A stretch of DNA of 64,000 nt from Pseudomonas sp. TCU-HL1 (GTDB lineage Bacteria > Pseudomonadota > Gammaproteobacteria > Pseudomonadales > Pseudomonadaceae): NCBI RefSeq assembly GCF_001708505.1, contig NZ_CP015992.1:3348001-3412000 (forward strand), given 5' to 3'. Every line of letters starts with the position of its first letter. Position 1 is the first letter of the stretch. A program made the translations under genes and the position numbers. Below the pieces are notes generated by a model. It did not search any database, had not been told where the DNA came from, and saw only the letters and a program-made list of their open reading frames with translations. Positions 43,636-52,807 of this stretch are shown one piece after another.

Positions 43636-44155
43636 GCTGATCGCCAGCGACCGTGGCGCCAGGGCCGGCGCGCCGGATGATCTGGCACGCGCCTGGTCGG
43701 TGCTCGGCGAGGTGATGGACCCGGAAGTGCCGGTGGTCAGCGTGGTCGACCTCGGCATCGTCCGCGACCTCGACTGGCAGGACGGCCATCTGCATGTGGT
43801 CGTCACCCCGACCTACTCCGGCTGCCCGGCCACCGAGGTGATCGAGCACGACATCGAGCAGGCCCTGGAAGGCGCCGGCTTCGCTGCGCCGAAACTGGAG
43901 CGCCGCCTGACGCCGGCCTGGACCACCGACTGGATCAGCCTTGAGGGCCGCGAGCGCCTGCGTGCCTACGGCATCGCCCCGCCGGCCGGCAGCACCAGCA
44001 AACGCAGCCTGATGGGCGACGCCGGTGACGTGTGCTGCCCGCAGTGCGACAGCGCCCATACCGAGCTACTCAGCCAGTTCGGCTCGACCGCCTGCAAGGC
44101 GTTGTACCGCTGCCGGGACTGCCTGGAGCCTTTCGACTATTTCAAGTGCATCTGA
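43622..44155 (+). CDS. paaD: PaaD, MIP18-type Fe-S protein maturation factor of the epoxidase
   Basis: 177-residue protein. The N-terminal DUF59/MIP18 domain (VMDPEVPVVSVVDLGIVRDL, VTPTYSGCPATEVIEHDI) is followed by a C-terminal four-cysteine knuckle, CCPQCDSAHTE and YRCRDCLEPF. PaaD is thought to help insert the iron-sulfur cluster of PaaE. ATG 43622 lies 14 nt inside paaC; no better start is found. Confidence 0.92.
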   Translation: MRPGELIASDRGARAGAPDDLARAWSVLGEVMDPEVPVVSVVDLGIVRDLDWQDGHLHVVVTPTYSGCPATEVIEHDIEQALEGAGFAAPKLERRLTPAWTTDWISLEGRERLRAYGIAPPAGSTSKRSLMGDAGDVCCPQCDSAHTELLSQFGSTACKALYRCRDCLEPFDYFKCI

Positions 44156-44180
44156 ACGGCACCGCCGTCGGAGAAGAACA

Positions 44181-45257
44181 ATGAGCAAGTTCCATAGCCT
44201 GACAATTCGCGAAGTGCGCCCGGAAACCCGCGACGCGGTGTCCATCGCCTTCGACATTCCCGAAGGCCTCACCGAGACGTTCCGCTTCACCCAGGGCCAG
44301 CACCTGGTGATGCGCACCCAGATGGACGGCGAGGAAGTGCGCCGCTCCTACTCCATCTGCACCGCGGTCAACGATGGCGAGTTGCGGGTGGCGATCAAGC
44401 GCGTGGCCGGCGGCCGTTTCTCCGCCTTTGCCAACGACAACCTGAAAGCCGGCCAGAGCCTGGAAGTGATGCCGCCGTCCGGCCACTTCTTCGTCGAGCT
44501 GGACACCGCGCGCCACGGCAACTACCTGGCGGTGGCGGCCGGTAGCGGTATCACGCCGATCCTGTCGATCATCAAGACCACCCTGGAACGCGAGCCCCAC
44601 AGCCGCTTCACCCTGATCTATGGCAACCGCTCCAGCGCCTCCGCACTGTTCCGCGAGCAGCTGGAAGACCTGAAGAACCGCTACCTGCAGCGCCTCAACC
44701 TGATCTTCGTGTTCAGCCGCGAGCAGCAGGACGTGGACCTCTACAACGGCCGGATCGACGCCGACAAATGCGGCCAGCTGTTCTCCCGCTGGATCGACGT
44801 CAAGGCCCTGGACGCCGCCTTCATCTGCGGCCCGCAGGCCATGACCGAGGCCGTGCGCGACCAGCTAAAGGCCAACGGCATGTCCGCCGAGCGCATCCAC
44901 TTCGAACTGTTCGCCGCCGCCGGCAGCAGTGCCAAGCGCGAAGCCCGCGAGGCTGCTCGCAGCACGGATAGCGCCGTGAGCCAGGTCACCGTGATCAGCG
45001 ATGGCCGCGAACTGACCTTCGAACTGCCGCGCAACAGCGCGAGCGTGCTGGATGCCGGCAATGCCCAAGGCCTCGAACTGCCCTATTCCTGCAAGGCCGG
45101 TGTGTGCTCCACCTGCAAGTGCAAGGTGGTCGAAGGCGAGGTGGAGATGGACAGCAACTTCGCCCTGGAGGACTACGAGGTGGCCGCCGGCTACGTGCTG
45201 TCCTGCCAGACCTTCCCGCTCAGCGAAAAAGTCGTTTTGGACTTCGACCAGCTTTAA
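44181..45257 (+). CDS. paaE: phenylacetyl-CoA epoxidase reductase PaaE
   Basis: 358-residue reductase. FAD/NADPH domain with RRSYSICTAVNDGELRVAIK, GSGITPILSIIKTTL, and a C-terminal plant-type 2Fe-2S ferredoxin with SCKAGVCSTCKCK and LSCQTFPLS (four cysteines). It passes electrons from NADPH to the PaaA di-iron centre. GGAGAAG precedes ATG 44181. Confidence 0.95.
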   Translation: MSKFHSLTIREVRPETRDAVSIAFDIPEGLTETFRFTQGQHLVMRTQMDGEEVRRSYSICTAVNDGELRVAIKRVAGGRFSAFANDNLKAGQSLEVMPPSGHFFVELDTARHGNYLAVAAGSGITPILSIIKTTLEREPHSRFTLIYGNRSSASALFREQLEDLKNRYLQRLNLIFVFSREQQDVDLYNGRIDADKCGQLFSRWIDVKALDAAFICGPQAMTEAVRDQLKANGMSAERIHFELFAAAGSSAKREAREAARSTDSAVSQVTVISDGRELTFELPRNSASVLDAGNAQGLELPYSCKAGVCSTCKCKVVEGEVEMDSNFALEDYEVAAGYVLSCQTFPLSEKVVLDFDQL

Positions 45258-45266
45258 GTAGCACCC

Positions 45267-45332
45267 GTAGGAGCGAGCTCTGCTCGCGAAGCTCATGTCA
45301 CGCGTGCATTCGCGAGCAGAGCTCGCTCCTAC
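45267..45332. repeat. inverted repeat GTAGGAGCGAGCTCTGCTCG
   Basis: Arms GTAGGAGCGAGCTCTGCTCG and complement, plus CGAA/TTCG, around a 16-bp centre. Lies between paaE and the transporter genes and could act as an mRNA 3' end stem. Confidence 0.85.
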
Positions 45333-45436
45333 GAAAGACCCAAAAAGCAGCACCAGCAGTACCCCGTTCGACACAAGCAGCCTTGCCGTCGGCCGCTGAA
45401 CGGGCGCCTCGACAATCACAAAAAGAGAGAGCAACC

Positions 45437-45745
45437 ATGACCCCGCAAGACCTCGATCGTATCCGGGAGAACCCGGATTTCATCCAGCTGGTCCGCCGCA
45501 AGCAGCGCCTGACCTGGTCCCTGACCGCCGCCATGCTGGTGATCTACTACGGCTTCGTGCTGCTGGTGGCCTTCGCACCCGGCGTGCTCGGCCAGTCCCT
45601 TAACGGTGGCGTCACCAGCGTGGGCATGCTGGTGGGCGTGGTCATCATCCTGCTGTCCTTCGCGCTCACCGGCATCTACGTGAAACACACCAACAGCGCC
45701 CTCGACCCGCTGAACGACAAACTCAAGCAGGAGTGCGGCCAATGA
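45437..45745 (+). CDS. DUF485 membrane protein, partner of the symporter
   Basis: 102-residue inner-membrane protein. Two membrane helices (LTAAMLVIYYGFVLLVAFAPG and GMLVGVVIILLSFALTGIYV) follow an N-terminal DLDRIRENPDFIQLVRRKQ. DUF485 (YjcH) proteins are regularly encoded just before acetate/ActP-type sodium:solute symporters. Here the stop and the symporter start overlap as ATGA. Confidence 0.92.
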   Translation: MTPQDLDRIRENPDFIQLVRRKQRLTWSLTAAMLVIYYGFVLLVAFAPGVLGQSLNGGVTSVGMLVGVVIILLSFALTGIYVKHTNSALDPLNDKLKQECGQ

Positions 45746-47388
45746 AAGCACTCACCTCCCTGCTGCTCGCCGCCGGCCTGCTGGCCTCCCAGGGCGCCTT
45801 CGCCGCCGACGCCGCCACGCGTCCGCTGAACTGGAACGCCATCTACATGTTCCTGGCGTTCGTACTCTTCACCCTCGGCATCACCCGCTGGGCCGCCCTG
45901 CGCACCCGTTCGACCGCCGACTTCTACACCGCCGGCGGTGGTCTTACCGGCTTCCAGAACGGCCTGGCCATCGCGGGCGACATGATCAGCGCGGCCTCGT
46001 TCCTCGGCATTTCCGCGATGATGTTCATGAACGGCTACGACGGCCTGCTGTATGCCCTGGGCGTGCTTGCCGGCTGGCCGATCATCCTGTTCCTGATCGC
46101 CGAACGCCTGCGCAACCTCGGCAAGTACACCTTCGCCGACGTGGTGTCCTACCGCCTCGAGCAAAGCCCGATCCGCATCACCGCGGCCTTCGGCACCCTG
46201 ACCGTGGCGCTGATGTACCTGGTGGCGCAGATGGTCGGCGCTGGCAAGCTGATCGAGCTGCTGTTCGGCCTCTCGTACACCCAGGCCGTGATGCTGGTGG
46301 GCGTGCTGATGGTCTGCTACGTGACCTTCGGCGGCATGCTGGCCACCACCTGGGTGCAGATCATCAAGGCCGTCCTGCTGCTTTCCGGCACCACTTTCAT
46401 GGCCTTCATGGTGCTCAAGCACTTCGGCTTCAGCACCGAAGCCATGTTCTCCGCCGCCGCCTCGGTCCACGCCAAGGGCGCGGCCATCATGGCGCCGGGC
46501 GGCCTGCTGTCGAACCCCATCGACGCGATATCCCTGGGACTCGGCATGATGTTCGGCACCGCCGGCCTGCCGCACATCCTGATGCGCTTCTTCACCGTGA
46601 GCGACGCCAGGGAAGCCCGTAAATCGGTGTTCTACGCCACCGGCTTCATCGGCTACTTCTACCTGCTGCTGATCGTGGTCGGCTTCGGTTCCATCGTCAT
46701 GGTCGGCACCAATCCCGAGTTCCGCGACGCGGCCGGCGCCATCATCGGCGGAGGCAACATGGTCGCGGTGCACCTGTCCCACGCCGTCGGCGGCAGCCTG
46801 TTCCTCGGCTTCATCTCCGCCGTGGGCTTCGCCACCATCCTGGCAGTGGTTGCCGGCCTGGCGCTGTCCGGCGCCTCGGCGGTTTCCCACGACCTGTATG
46901 CCTGCGTGATCCGCAAGGGCAAGGCCAGCGAGCGTGAGGAAATGCGCGTCTCGCGTATCGCCACCCTCTGCATCGGTGTGCTGGCGGTGATCCTCGGCCT
47001 GCTGTTCGAGTCGCAGAACATCGCCTTCCTCTCCGGCCTGGTGCTGGCCATCGCCGCCTCGGTCAACTTCCCGGTGCTGTTCCTTTCCATGTTCTGGAAA
47101 GGCCTGACCACCCGTGGCGCCGTGGCCGGCAGCGTGATGGGCCTGCTGTCCGCCATCGTCCTGCTGGTGTTGAGCCCGGCTGTCTGGGTCAACGTGCTGC
47201 ACCACGACAAGGCGCTGTTCCCGTATTCCAACCCGGCGCTGTTCTCCATGGTCCTGGCCTTCTTCAGTGCCTGGCTGCTCTCAGTGACCGATGCCTCCGA
47301 GCGCGCCAGGGAAGAACGTGGCCGTTACCTGGCCCAGTTCATCCGCTCCATGACCGGCATCGGCGCAGCCGCCGCCAGCCGCCACTGA
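45742..47388 (+). CDS. paaL: sodium:solute symporter, probable phenylacetate permease
   Basis: 548 residues. After an N-terminal helix that resembles a signal peptide (cut after GAFA), about 13 membrane helices follow. STADFYTAGGGLTGFQNGLAIAGDMISAASFLG is the ActP signature of the SSS family, and GISAMMFMNGYDG continues it. In P. putida the gene at this place (phaJ/paaL) takes up phenylacetate, and its position here between paaE and the porin supports the same role. Acetate or other short acids might also be carried. Confidence 0.87.
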   Translation: MKALTSLLLAAGLLASQGAFAADAATRPLNWNAIYMFLAFVLFTLGITRWAALRTRSTADFYTAGGGLTGFQNGLAIAGDMISAASFLGISAMMFMNGYDGLLYALGVLAGWPIILFLIAERLRNLGKYTFADVVSYRLEQSPIRITAAFGTLTVALMYLVAQMVGAGKLIELLFGLSYTQAVMLVGVLMVCYVTFGGMLATTWVQIIKAVLLLSGTTFMAFMVLKHFGFSTEAMFSAAASVHAKGAAIMAPGGLLSNPIDAISLGLGMMFGTAGLPHILMRFFTVSDAREARKSVFYATGFIGYFYLLLIVVGFGSIVMVGTNPEFRDAAGAIIGGGNMVAVHLSHAVGGSLFLGFISAVGFATILAVVAGLALSGASAVSHDLYACVIRKGKASEREEMRVSRIATLCIGVLAVILGLLFESQNIAFLSGLVLAIAASVNFPVLFLSMFWKGLTTRGAVAGSVMGLLSAIVLLVLSPAVWVNVLHHDKALFPYSNPALFSMVLAFFSAWLLSVTDASERAREERGRYLAQFIRSMTGIGAAAASRH

Positions 47389-47406
47389 GCCCTGAACAAC
47401 CGGACG

Positions 47407-48657
47407 ATGGATACAAGAACAATGACCTATAGCCGTACGACTGCGCCGCTGCTTGCGGCGCTCACCCTGCCCTTTGCCACTTCGGCGCTGGCGGGTTTCA
47501 TCGAAGACAGCAAGGGCAGCCTGGAGCTGCGCAACCACTACATCAATCGTGACTTCCGCCAGGACGGCGCCGCCCAGTCCAAGGCCGAGGAATGGGGCCA
47601 GGGCTTTACCGCGCGCCTCGAATCCGGCTTTACCGAGGGCACGGTCGGCGTCGGCCTCGATGCCATTGGCGAGTTGGGCGTGAAGCTGGACTCCAGCCGC
47701 GACCGTCGCGGCACCGGTCTGCTGCCATTCGACCCGGCGACCAAAGAGCCGGTGGACGACTACAGCGAGCTGGGCCTGACCGCCAAGCTACGCGCATCGA
47801 AAAGCGTGCTGCGCCTGGGCACCCTGCAGCCCTTGCTGCCGGTGGCCACCTACAACGACACCCGCTTGCTCTCCTCTACCTTCCAGGGCGGCATGCTGAC
47901 CAGCCAGGAGCTGGCCGGCCTCACCTTCAACGGCGGCCGCCTGACCCGCGCCAACCTGCGCGACTCCTCCGGCCGCGATGACATCGGCTACGGCGCTGCC
48001 ACCAGCGATGCCTTCGACTTCGCCGGCGGCAGCTACGCCATCAACCCGCAACTGGCGGTCAGCTACTACTACGGCTTGCTGGACGACATCTATCGCCAGC
48101 AGTTCGTCGGCCTGGTGCACACGCTGCCGTTGCCCGGCGGCTTCAACCTGAAGAGCGACATCCGCTACTTCGACAGCCGTGGCGATGGCGTCGAGCGCAC
48201 GGGGGAAATTGACAACCGCAACTTCAACGGCATGTTCAGCCTGGGCAAGGGCGCGCATCGGATCAGCGCGGCGTTCCAGCGCATGTCCGGCGACAGCGCC
48301 TTTCCCTTCCTCAACGGCGGCGACCCCTACGTGGTCAACCTGGTGACGTTCAACACCTTCACCCGCGCCGAGGAAGACGCCTGGCAACTGCGCTACGACT
48401 ACGACTTCGCCTCCCTCGGCATCCCGGGCCTGACCTTCATGACCCGCTATGTCGACGGCCGCAACGTCAAGACCGCGACCGGCGACGACGGCGCGGAATG
48501 GGAACGCGACAGCGACCTCGCCTACGTGATCCAGAGCGGTGCATTCAAGGGCGTGAGCCTGCGCTGGCGCAACGTCACCTTCAGGTCCGGCAATGGCCTG
48601 ACCACCGATATCGACGAGAACCGCCTGATCCTCGGCTACACCCTGGCCCTCTGGTAA
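47407..48657 (+). CDS. phaK: OprD-family outer-membrane porin, probable phenylacetate channel
   Basis: 416-residue precursor with a signal peptide ending near SALA. FIEDSKGSLELRNHYINRDFR at the mature start, LGTLQPLLPVATYNDTRLLSSTFQGG and the terminal DENRLILGYTLALW (outer-membrane sorting residue) are typical of the OprD/OpdK group, specific channels for carboxylates and aromatic acids. PhaK of P. putida U is the named relative. Two starts are possible, ATG 47407 and 47422, neither with a strong ribosome site. Only 18 nt separate it from the symporter. Confidence 0.88.
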   Translation: MDTRTMTYSRTTAPLLAALTLPFATSALAGFIEDSKGSLELRNHYINRDFRQDGAAQSKAEEWGQGFTARLESGFTEGTVGVGLDAIGELGVKLDSSRDRRGTGLLPFDPATKEPVDDYSELGLTAKLRASKSVLRLGTLQPLLPVATYNDTRLLSSTFQGGMLTSQELAGLTFNGGRLTRANLRDSSGRDDIGYGAATSDAFDFAGGSYAINPQLAVSYYYGLLDDIYRQQFVGLVHTLPLPGGFNLKSDIRYFDSRGDGVERTGEIDNRNFNGMFSLGKGAHRISAAFQRMSGDSAFPFLNGGDPYVVNLVTFNTFTRAEEDAWQLRYDYDFASLGIPGLTFMTRYVDGRNVKTATGDDGAEWERDSDLAYVIQSGAFKGVSLRWRNVTFRSGNGLTTDIDENRLILGYTLALW

Positions 48658-48671
48658 GGCAGGAAAAACCC

Positions 48672-48728
48672 GTAGGAGCGAGCTCTGCTCGCGATTGGCC
48701 ACGATTCGCAAGCAGAGCTTGCTCCTAC
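48672..48728. repeat. inverted repeat GTAGGAGCGAGCTCTGCTCG (degenerate)
   Basis: GTAGGAGCGAGCTCTGCTCGCG pairs with CGCAAGCAGAGCTTGCTCCTAC, with two mismatches. Between the porin gene and paaZ. Confidence 0.8.
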
Positions 48729-48782
48729 AAACGAGCAACCAGGCCGGCGCCGAGAACGCCGGCCCTTCACGGAGAAATCCTC

Positions 48783-50843
48783 ATGAGTAACGCCCCCACG
48801 CTGCAAAGCTTCATCGGCGGTCGCTGGATCGGCCAGCAAGGCGCCCAGGCACTGCGCAGTGCCATCGACGGCAGCACGATCGCCCGCGCCCACGAGGAAG
48901 CCCTGGACTTCTCCGAAGCCGTCGAACACGGCCGCAAACGCGGCATCGCCAGCCTCATGGCGCTGGACTTCCAGCAGCGCGCGGCGCGCCTCAAGGCCCT
49001 GGCGCTGTACCTGAACGAACGCAAGGAACAGCTCTACGCGCTGTCACGCCACAGCGGCGCCACCCGTGCCGACAGCTGGATCGACATCGAGGGCGGCACC
49101 AGCACCCTGTTCAGCTACGCCGGCGTCGGCGCCCGCGAACTGCCCTCCGGCAACATCGTGCATGAAGGTCCGGCCATACCGCTGGGCAAGCAGGGCACCT
49201 TCGCCGGCACCCACATCCTGGTGCCGCGCGGCGGCCTGGCCGTGCACATCAACGCCTTCAACTTCCCGATCTGGGGGATGCTGGAGAAGTTCGCACCGAG
49301 CTTCCTCGCCGGCATGCCCTGCATCGTCAAACCGGCGACCGCCACCAGCTACCTGACCGAAGCCGCCGTGCGCCTGATGCACGAGTCCGGCCTGCTTCCA
49401 GAAGGCAGCCTGCAGCTGATCATCGGCAGCACCGGTGACCTGCTGGACCGTCTGCAAGGCCAGGACGTGGTGACCTTCACCGGCTCGGCGGACACCGCCG
49501 CCAAGCTGCGCGTGAACGCCAACCTGATTCGCAACTCCATCCCCTTCAACGCTGAAGCGGACTCGCTGAACTGCGCCATCCTCGCCCCGGAAATCACCCC
49601 GGACGATCCGGAGTTCGACCTCTTCGTCAAGGAAGTGGCCCGCGAGATGACCGTCAAGGCCGGACAGAAGTGCACAGCCATCCGCCGTGCCATCGTCCCC
49701 GCCAAGCACATCGACGCCGTGGCCGAGCGCCTGCGTGAGCGTCTCGCCAAAGTCGTGATCGGCGACCCGGCCGTGGAAGGCGTGAAAATGGGCGCCCTCG
49801 CCTCCCACGCCCAGCAGGCCGACGTGGCTGAGCGCCTGGATGCCCTGCTCGCCAGCAGCGAGCTCTTGTTTGGTTCGAAGGATGGCTTCGCCCCGCGCGG
49901 TGAAGGCGTGAGCGAAGGCGCCTTCTTCGCTCCCACCCTGCTGCGCGCCCGTGATCCGCACGCCGAAGGCGGTGCCCACGACATCGAGGCCTTCGGCCCG
50001 GTAAGCACCCTGATGGCCTACGACGACATCGACGAAGCCATCGCCCTGGCCGCCCGTGGCAAGGGCAGCCTGGTGGCCAGCCTGGTCACCAAGGACCCGG
50101 CCGTCGCCGCCCGCGTGGTGCCGCAAGCCGCCGCCCTGCACGGCCGCCTGCACATCCTCGACCGCGAAGCCGCCGCCGAATCCACTGGCCACGGTTCGCC
50201 GCTGCCGGTACTCAAGCACGGCGGCCCCGGCCGCGCCGGTGGTGGTGAAGAACTGGGCGGCCTGCGCGCAGTGAAGCACTACCTGCAACGCGCCGCCGTC
50301 CAGGGTTCGCCCACCATGCTGGCCGCCGTCACTGGTGAATACGTGCGTGGCGCCAAGGTGGTCGAGACCGAAGTACACCCGTTCCGTCGCTACTTCGACG
50401 AGCTGCAGATCGGCGAATCCCTGCTGACCCATCGCCGCACTGTGACCGAGGCTGACATCGTCAACTTCGGCTGCCTGTCGGGTGACCACTTCTACATGCA
50501 CTTCGACGAGCTGGCGGCCAGGGAATCCCAGTTCGGCAAGCGCATCGCCCACGGCTACTTCGTGCTTTCGGCCGCCGCCGGCCTGTTCGTCTCCCCGGCT
50601 CCCGGCCCGGTACTGGCCAACTACGGCCTGGACAGCCTGCGCTTCATCACCCCGGTGGGCATCGGCGACACCATCCAGGCGCGCCTGACCTGCAAGCGCA
50701 AGATCGACCAGGGCAAGAAGAGCCCGAAAGGCGAGCCCCAAGGTGTGGTGGCCTGGGACGTGGAAGTCACCAACCAGCTCGGCGAGCTGGTAGCCAGCTA
50801 CGACATCCTGACCCTGGTGCTGAAACGCCCCGAGGCTGTTTGA
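48783..50843 (+). CDS. paaZ: bifunctional oxepin-CoA hydrolase/3-oxo-5,6-dehydrosuberyl-CoA semialdehyde dehydrogenase PaaZ
   Basis: 686 residues in two domains. Aldehyde dehydrogenase part (about 1-525) with Glu258 in FNAEAD and Cys297 in KAGQKCTAIRR; MaoC-type hydratase part (about 535-680) with GCLSGDHFYMHFDE and KRIAHGYFVLS giving Asp568, His569-region and His590. It opens the oxepin ring and oxidises the reactive aldehyde in one complex. Here it ends the rightward transport genes rather than leading paaA as in E. coli. CGGAGAAA precedes ATG 48783. Confidence 0.94.
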   Translation: MSNAPTLQSFIGGRWIGQQGAQALRSAIDGSTIARAHEEALDFSEAVEHGRKRGIASLMALDFQQRAARLKALALYLNERKEQLYALSRHSGATRADSWIDIEGGTSTLFSYAGVGARELPSGNIVHEGPAIPLGKQGTFAGTHILVPRGGLAVHINAFNFPIWGMLEKFAPSFLAGMPCIVKPATATSYLTEAAVRLMHESGLLPEGSLQLIIGSTGDLLDRLQGQDVVTFTGSADTAAKLRVNANLIRNSIPFNAEADSLNCAILAPEITPDDPEFDLFVKEVAREMTVKAGQKCTAIRRAIVPAKHIDAVAERLRERLAKVVIGDPAVEGVKMGALASHAQQADVAERLDALLASSELLFGSKDGFAPRGEGVSEGAFFAPTLLRARDPHAEGGAHDIEAFGPVSTLMAYDDIDEAIALAARGKGSLVASLVTKDPAVAARVVPQAAALHGRLHILDREAAAESTGHGSPLPVLKHGGPGRAGGGEELGGLRAVKHYLQRAAVQGSPTMLAAVTGEYVRGAKVVETEVHPFRRYFDELQIGESLLTHRRTVTEADIVNFGCLSGDHFYMHFDELAARESQFGKRIAHGYFVLSAAAGLFVSPAPGPVLANYGLDSLRFITPVGIGDTIQARLTCKRKIDQGKKSPKGEPQGVVAWDVEVTNQLGELVASYDILTLVLKRPEAV

Positions 50844-50867
50844 ACCGAGCCTCTGCGTGAGTTCATG

Positions 50868-50890
50868 ACCGGCCTTCGGGCCGGTTTTTT
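50868..50890 (+). terminator. intrinsic terminator after paaZ
   Basis: Stem ACCGGCC/GGCCGGT with a UUCG-like loop, then T5 after the stem. It closes the paaABCDE-transport-paaZ run. Confidence 0.9.
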
Positions 50891-51018
50891 GGCAGAGGGA
50901 AAGAGGTGCGCCGAGGCTGGCGTAGGTTGGCGTAGAGCGAAGCGAAACCCAACGGTCGGGACGCGCGTTCGACTATTGCCTGTGCTGTTGCGAAGCGCGT
51001 CGGTGTCGTTCGTGCCGC

Positions 51019-51411
51019 CTACTCCTCAAAGCGACCCGTGGCATCACGATCGCGCTCGTAGCGTCTCTTGAGCGGAAACGGTGGCAACCAGGACTCGCGA
51101 CGGACGATCCAGCTTTCGTAGGTGGGCATCAGTTGGTCGGGGGCATCGAGGGAACCCAGGTTCACTTCGATTTCATCTGCGGTGCGCGCGAAAACGGACG
51201 AGCCGCAGCGGGGGCAGAAAAACCGCCCGGCGTAGTCGCGTGTTTCGCCATCGATCGTCACCGCCTCCTGAGGGAACACCGCGGAAGCGTGAAAAAGAGC
51301 CCCATGGTGCTTGCGGCAGTCGAGACAGTGACAAAGGCCGACCCGGTAGGGGAGCCCCGACGCCACAATTCGGACGTCGCCGCAAAGGCAACCGCCGGTG
51401 AACCGGTCCAT
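51019..51411 (-). CDS. GFA/CENP-V domain protein
   Basis: 130-residue zinc protein. GGCLCGDVR at the start, GLCHCLDCRKHHGALF, and FCPRCGSSVF hold the cysteines of the glutathione-dependent formaldehyde-activating (GFA) fold. Members usually act on glutathione adducts, but most are unproved. ATG 51411 has GGGAG 7 nt upstream; the in-frame extension is repeat DNA. It stands alone between the paa block and the tartrate block. Confidence 0.85.
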   Translation of the reverse strand: MDRFTGGCLCGDVRIVASGLPYRVGLCHCLDCRKHHGALFHASAVFPQEAVTIDGETRDYAGRFFCPRCGSSVFARTADEIEVNLGSLDAPDQLMPTYESWIVRRESWLPPFPLKRRYERDRDATGRFEE

Positions 51412-51479
51412 GCTGCGTCTCCCACTATCTGATGATTGGAGCAGGGGAAACAAATCTGTCCCCTTTTCCCTTAGGTCCC

Positions 51480-51554
51480 GTAGGGTGCGCCGCGCGCACC
51501 GTGAGACGGACTCGGAGTCGCCGCCATCGCCTCGGTGCGCATGGCGCACCCTAC
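51480..51554. repeat. inverted repeat GTAGGGTGCGCC class
   Basis: GTAGGGTGCGCCGCGCGCACC and GGTGCGCATGGCGCACCCTAC pair over their 21 bp with two mismatches. A looser relative is at 41105. Confidence 0.8.
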
Positions 51555-51613
51555 TTCTGGGTGCGGTGGCGGGGATCAGCTGGGTGCTGCGTGTGAGGAT
51601 GGTCCGCTTACTA

Positions 51614-51679
51614 GGGGGCAAACACAAGTCCACGTTCTACGAACGTGGATCTTTACTCGCGATTGAAATCGCTCCCACA
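51614..51679. repeat. composite repeat with TCCACGTTCTACGAACGTGGA hairpin, copy B (inverted)
   Basis: Read on the minus strand this matches the element at 21229-21303 almost base for base: GTGGGAGCGATTTCAATCGC, then the hairpin, then GCCCCCTA. The two copies face each other across 30 kb. Confidence 0.7.
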
Positions 51680-51708
51680 GGAATAGCCTCTCCCGACAGC
51701 CGCAGCTG

Positions 51709-52575
51709 TCATTCCTTCACGTTCATGTATTCCCGCGCCCAGGCGATGTAGTCGTCAGGGCAGGTGTACCGGGTTACCAGTTCCGAGGCATTGAGGCCGT
51801 TGCCGGCTGAGATGCCACGCTGTTCGCGCAGGCTGTCGTAGGTGGCTTTGATTGCCGCGAAGTAGGCGGCGTGGCCGTCCACCACGATGCGTACGCCCAA
51901 TTCGGCCAGGCGGCTGTCGTCGCGCAGTTCCGGGTTGCCGTAGGTGACCAGCATCAGCGGCACGCGCAGGTCTTCGGAGATGGCTTCGAGATGGGCGAAG
52001 TCCTTCACGCCGACCAGGCAGATGCCATCGGCACCGGCACCCTGGTAGGCATGGATGCGGTGGATGACGTCGGCGAGTGGCTGCACGCCGGCGTGGGTGC
52101 GGGCGATGATCGCCAGGGCCTTGTCGTCGCGCACCTCCTGGGCCGCGCGCAGCTTGCCGATGCCCTCCTCGACGCTGATCAGGTCGTAGGACTTGCGGCC
52201 GAACTGCGCCGGCAACAGGGTGTCCTCCAAGGTCAGCGCGGCGACGCCGGCACGCTCCAGTTCGATCACCGTGCGCATGGCATTGAGGGCGTTGCCATAG
52301 CCATGGTCGGCGTCGGCGATCACCGGCAGGCGGGCTACCCGGCCGATGCGGGTGGCCTGCTCGGCGAACTCGCTGAGGGTGATCAGGGCGACGTCCGGGG
52401 CGGCGAGCACTTGCAAGGAGGCGACCGAGCCGCCAAGGATGCCGACCTCGAAGCCGAGGTCGGCGGCGATTCGTGCCGACAAGGGATCGAACACCGAGGC
52501 GGTGTGGTAACAGGCAGGGCTGGCAAGCAGGGAACGGAAGGCATTGCGCAGCTCATGGTGACAGGCTTTTTGCAT
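51709..52575 (-). CDS. isocitrate lyase/PEP mutase superfamily enzyme, probable oxaloacetate decarboxylase
   Basis: 288-residue TIM-barrel enzyme. VIADADHGYGNALN carries the metal-binding Asp residues, and LEDTLLPAQFGRKSYDLISVEEG the Glu-Asp loop. There is no KKCGH lyase cysteine motif. This pattern is that of the oxaloacetate decarboxylase described from P. aeruginosa (PA4872). The place next to tartrate dehydratase-like genes fits: dehydration of tartrate gives oxaloacetate, which this enzyme would turn into pyruvate. ATG 52575 follows AAGGGA; 232 nt separate it from ttdB. Confidence 0.83.
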   Translation of the reverse strand: MQKACHHELRNAFRSLLASPACYHTASVFDPLSARIAADLGFEVGILGGSVASLQVLAAPDVALITLSEFAEQATRIGRVARLPVIADADHGYGNALNAMRTVIELERAGVAALTLEDTLLPAQFGRKSYDLISVEEGIGKLRAAQEVRDDKALAIIARTHAGVQPLADVIHRIHAYQGAGADGICLVGVKDFAHLEAISEDLRVPLMLVTYGNPELRDDSRLAELGVRIVVDGHAAYFAAIKATYDSLREQRGISAGNGLNASELVTRYTCPDDYIAWAREYMNVKE

Positions 52576-52768
52576 GGTCTTATCCCTTGAGTCGTTGTCT
52601 GGTCTTTTGCCGTTCAAGTGCAAGACCTGTACCCGAAGGTCGTGATGCGCGTGTTTCGGGCACCTGGTTGGCGGCCCTGGCGATGGAGTGGAGAAAGAAC
52701 GCCACTACGCGGGCGAAAGTTGGCGGAAAACCGCCAGAGGGCGTGCCTGAGAGACGGTGCACCGCAAG

Positions 52769-52800
52769 GGGCGATCACGGCTTCCCTGCCGTGATTGCCC
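52769..52800 (-). terminator. strong hairpin just after the ttdB gene
   Basis: Thirteen-bp stem GGGCAATCACGGC/GCCGTGATCGCCC (one mismatch) with a 6-nt loop, 8 nt past the ttdB stop on the minus strand. No good T-run follows, so it may stabilise the mRNA end or end transcription poorly. Confidence 0.5.
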
Positions 52801-52807
52801 GGCCGGG

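Noticed and set aside
45676..47205. Minus-strand frame of 509 codons across the symporter gene
   Set aside because: Highly charged, repetitive product (many Glu, Gln, His, Gly) that mirrors a hydrophobic membrane protein on the other strand.
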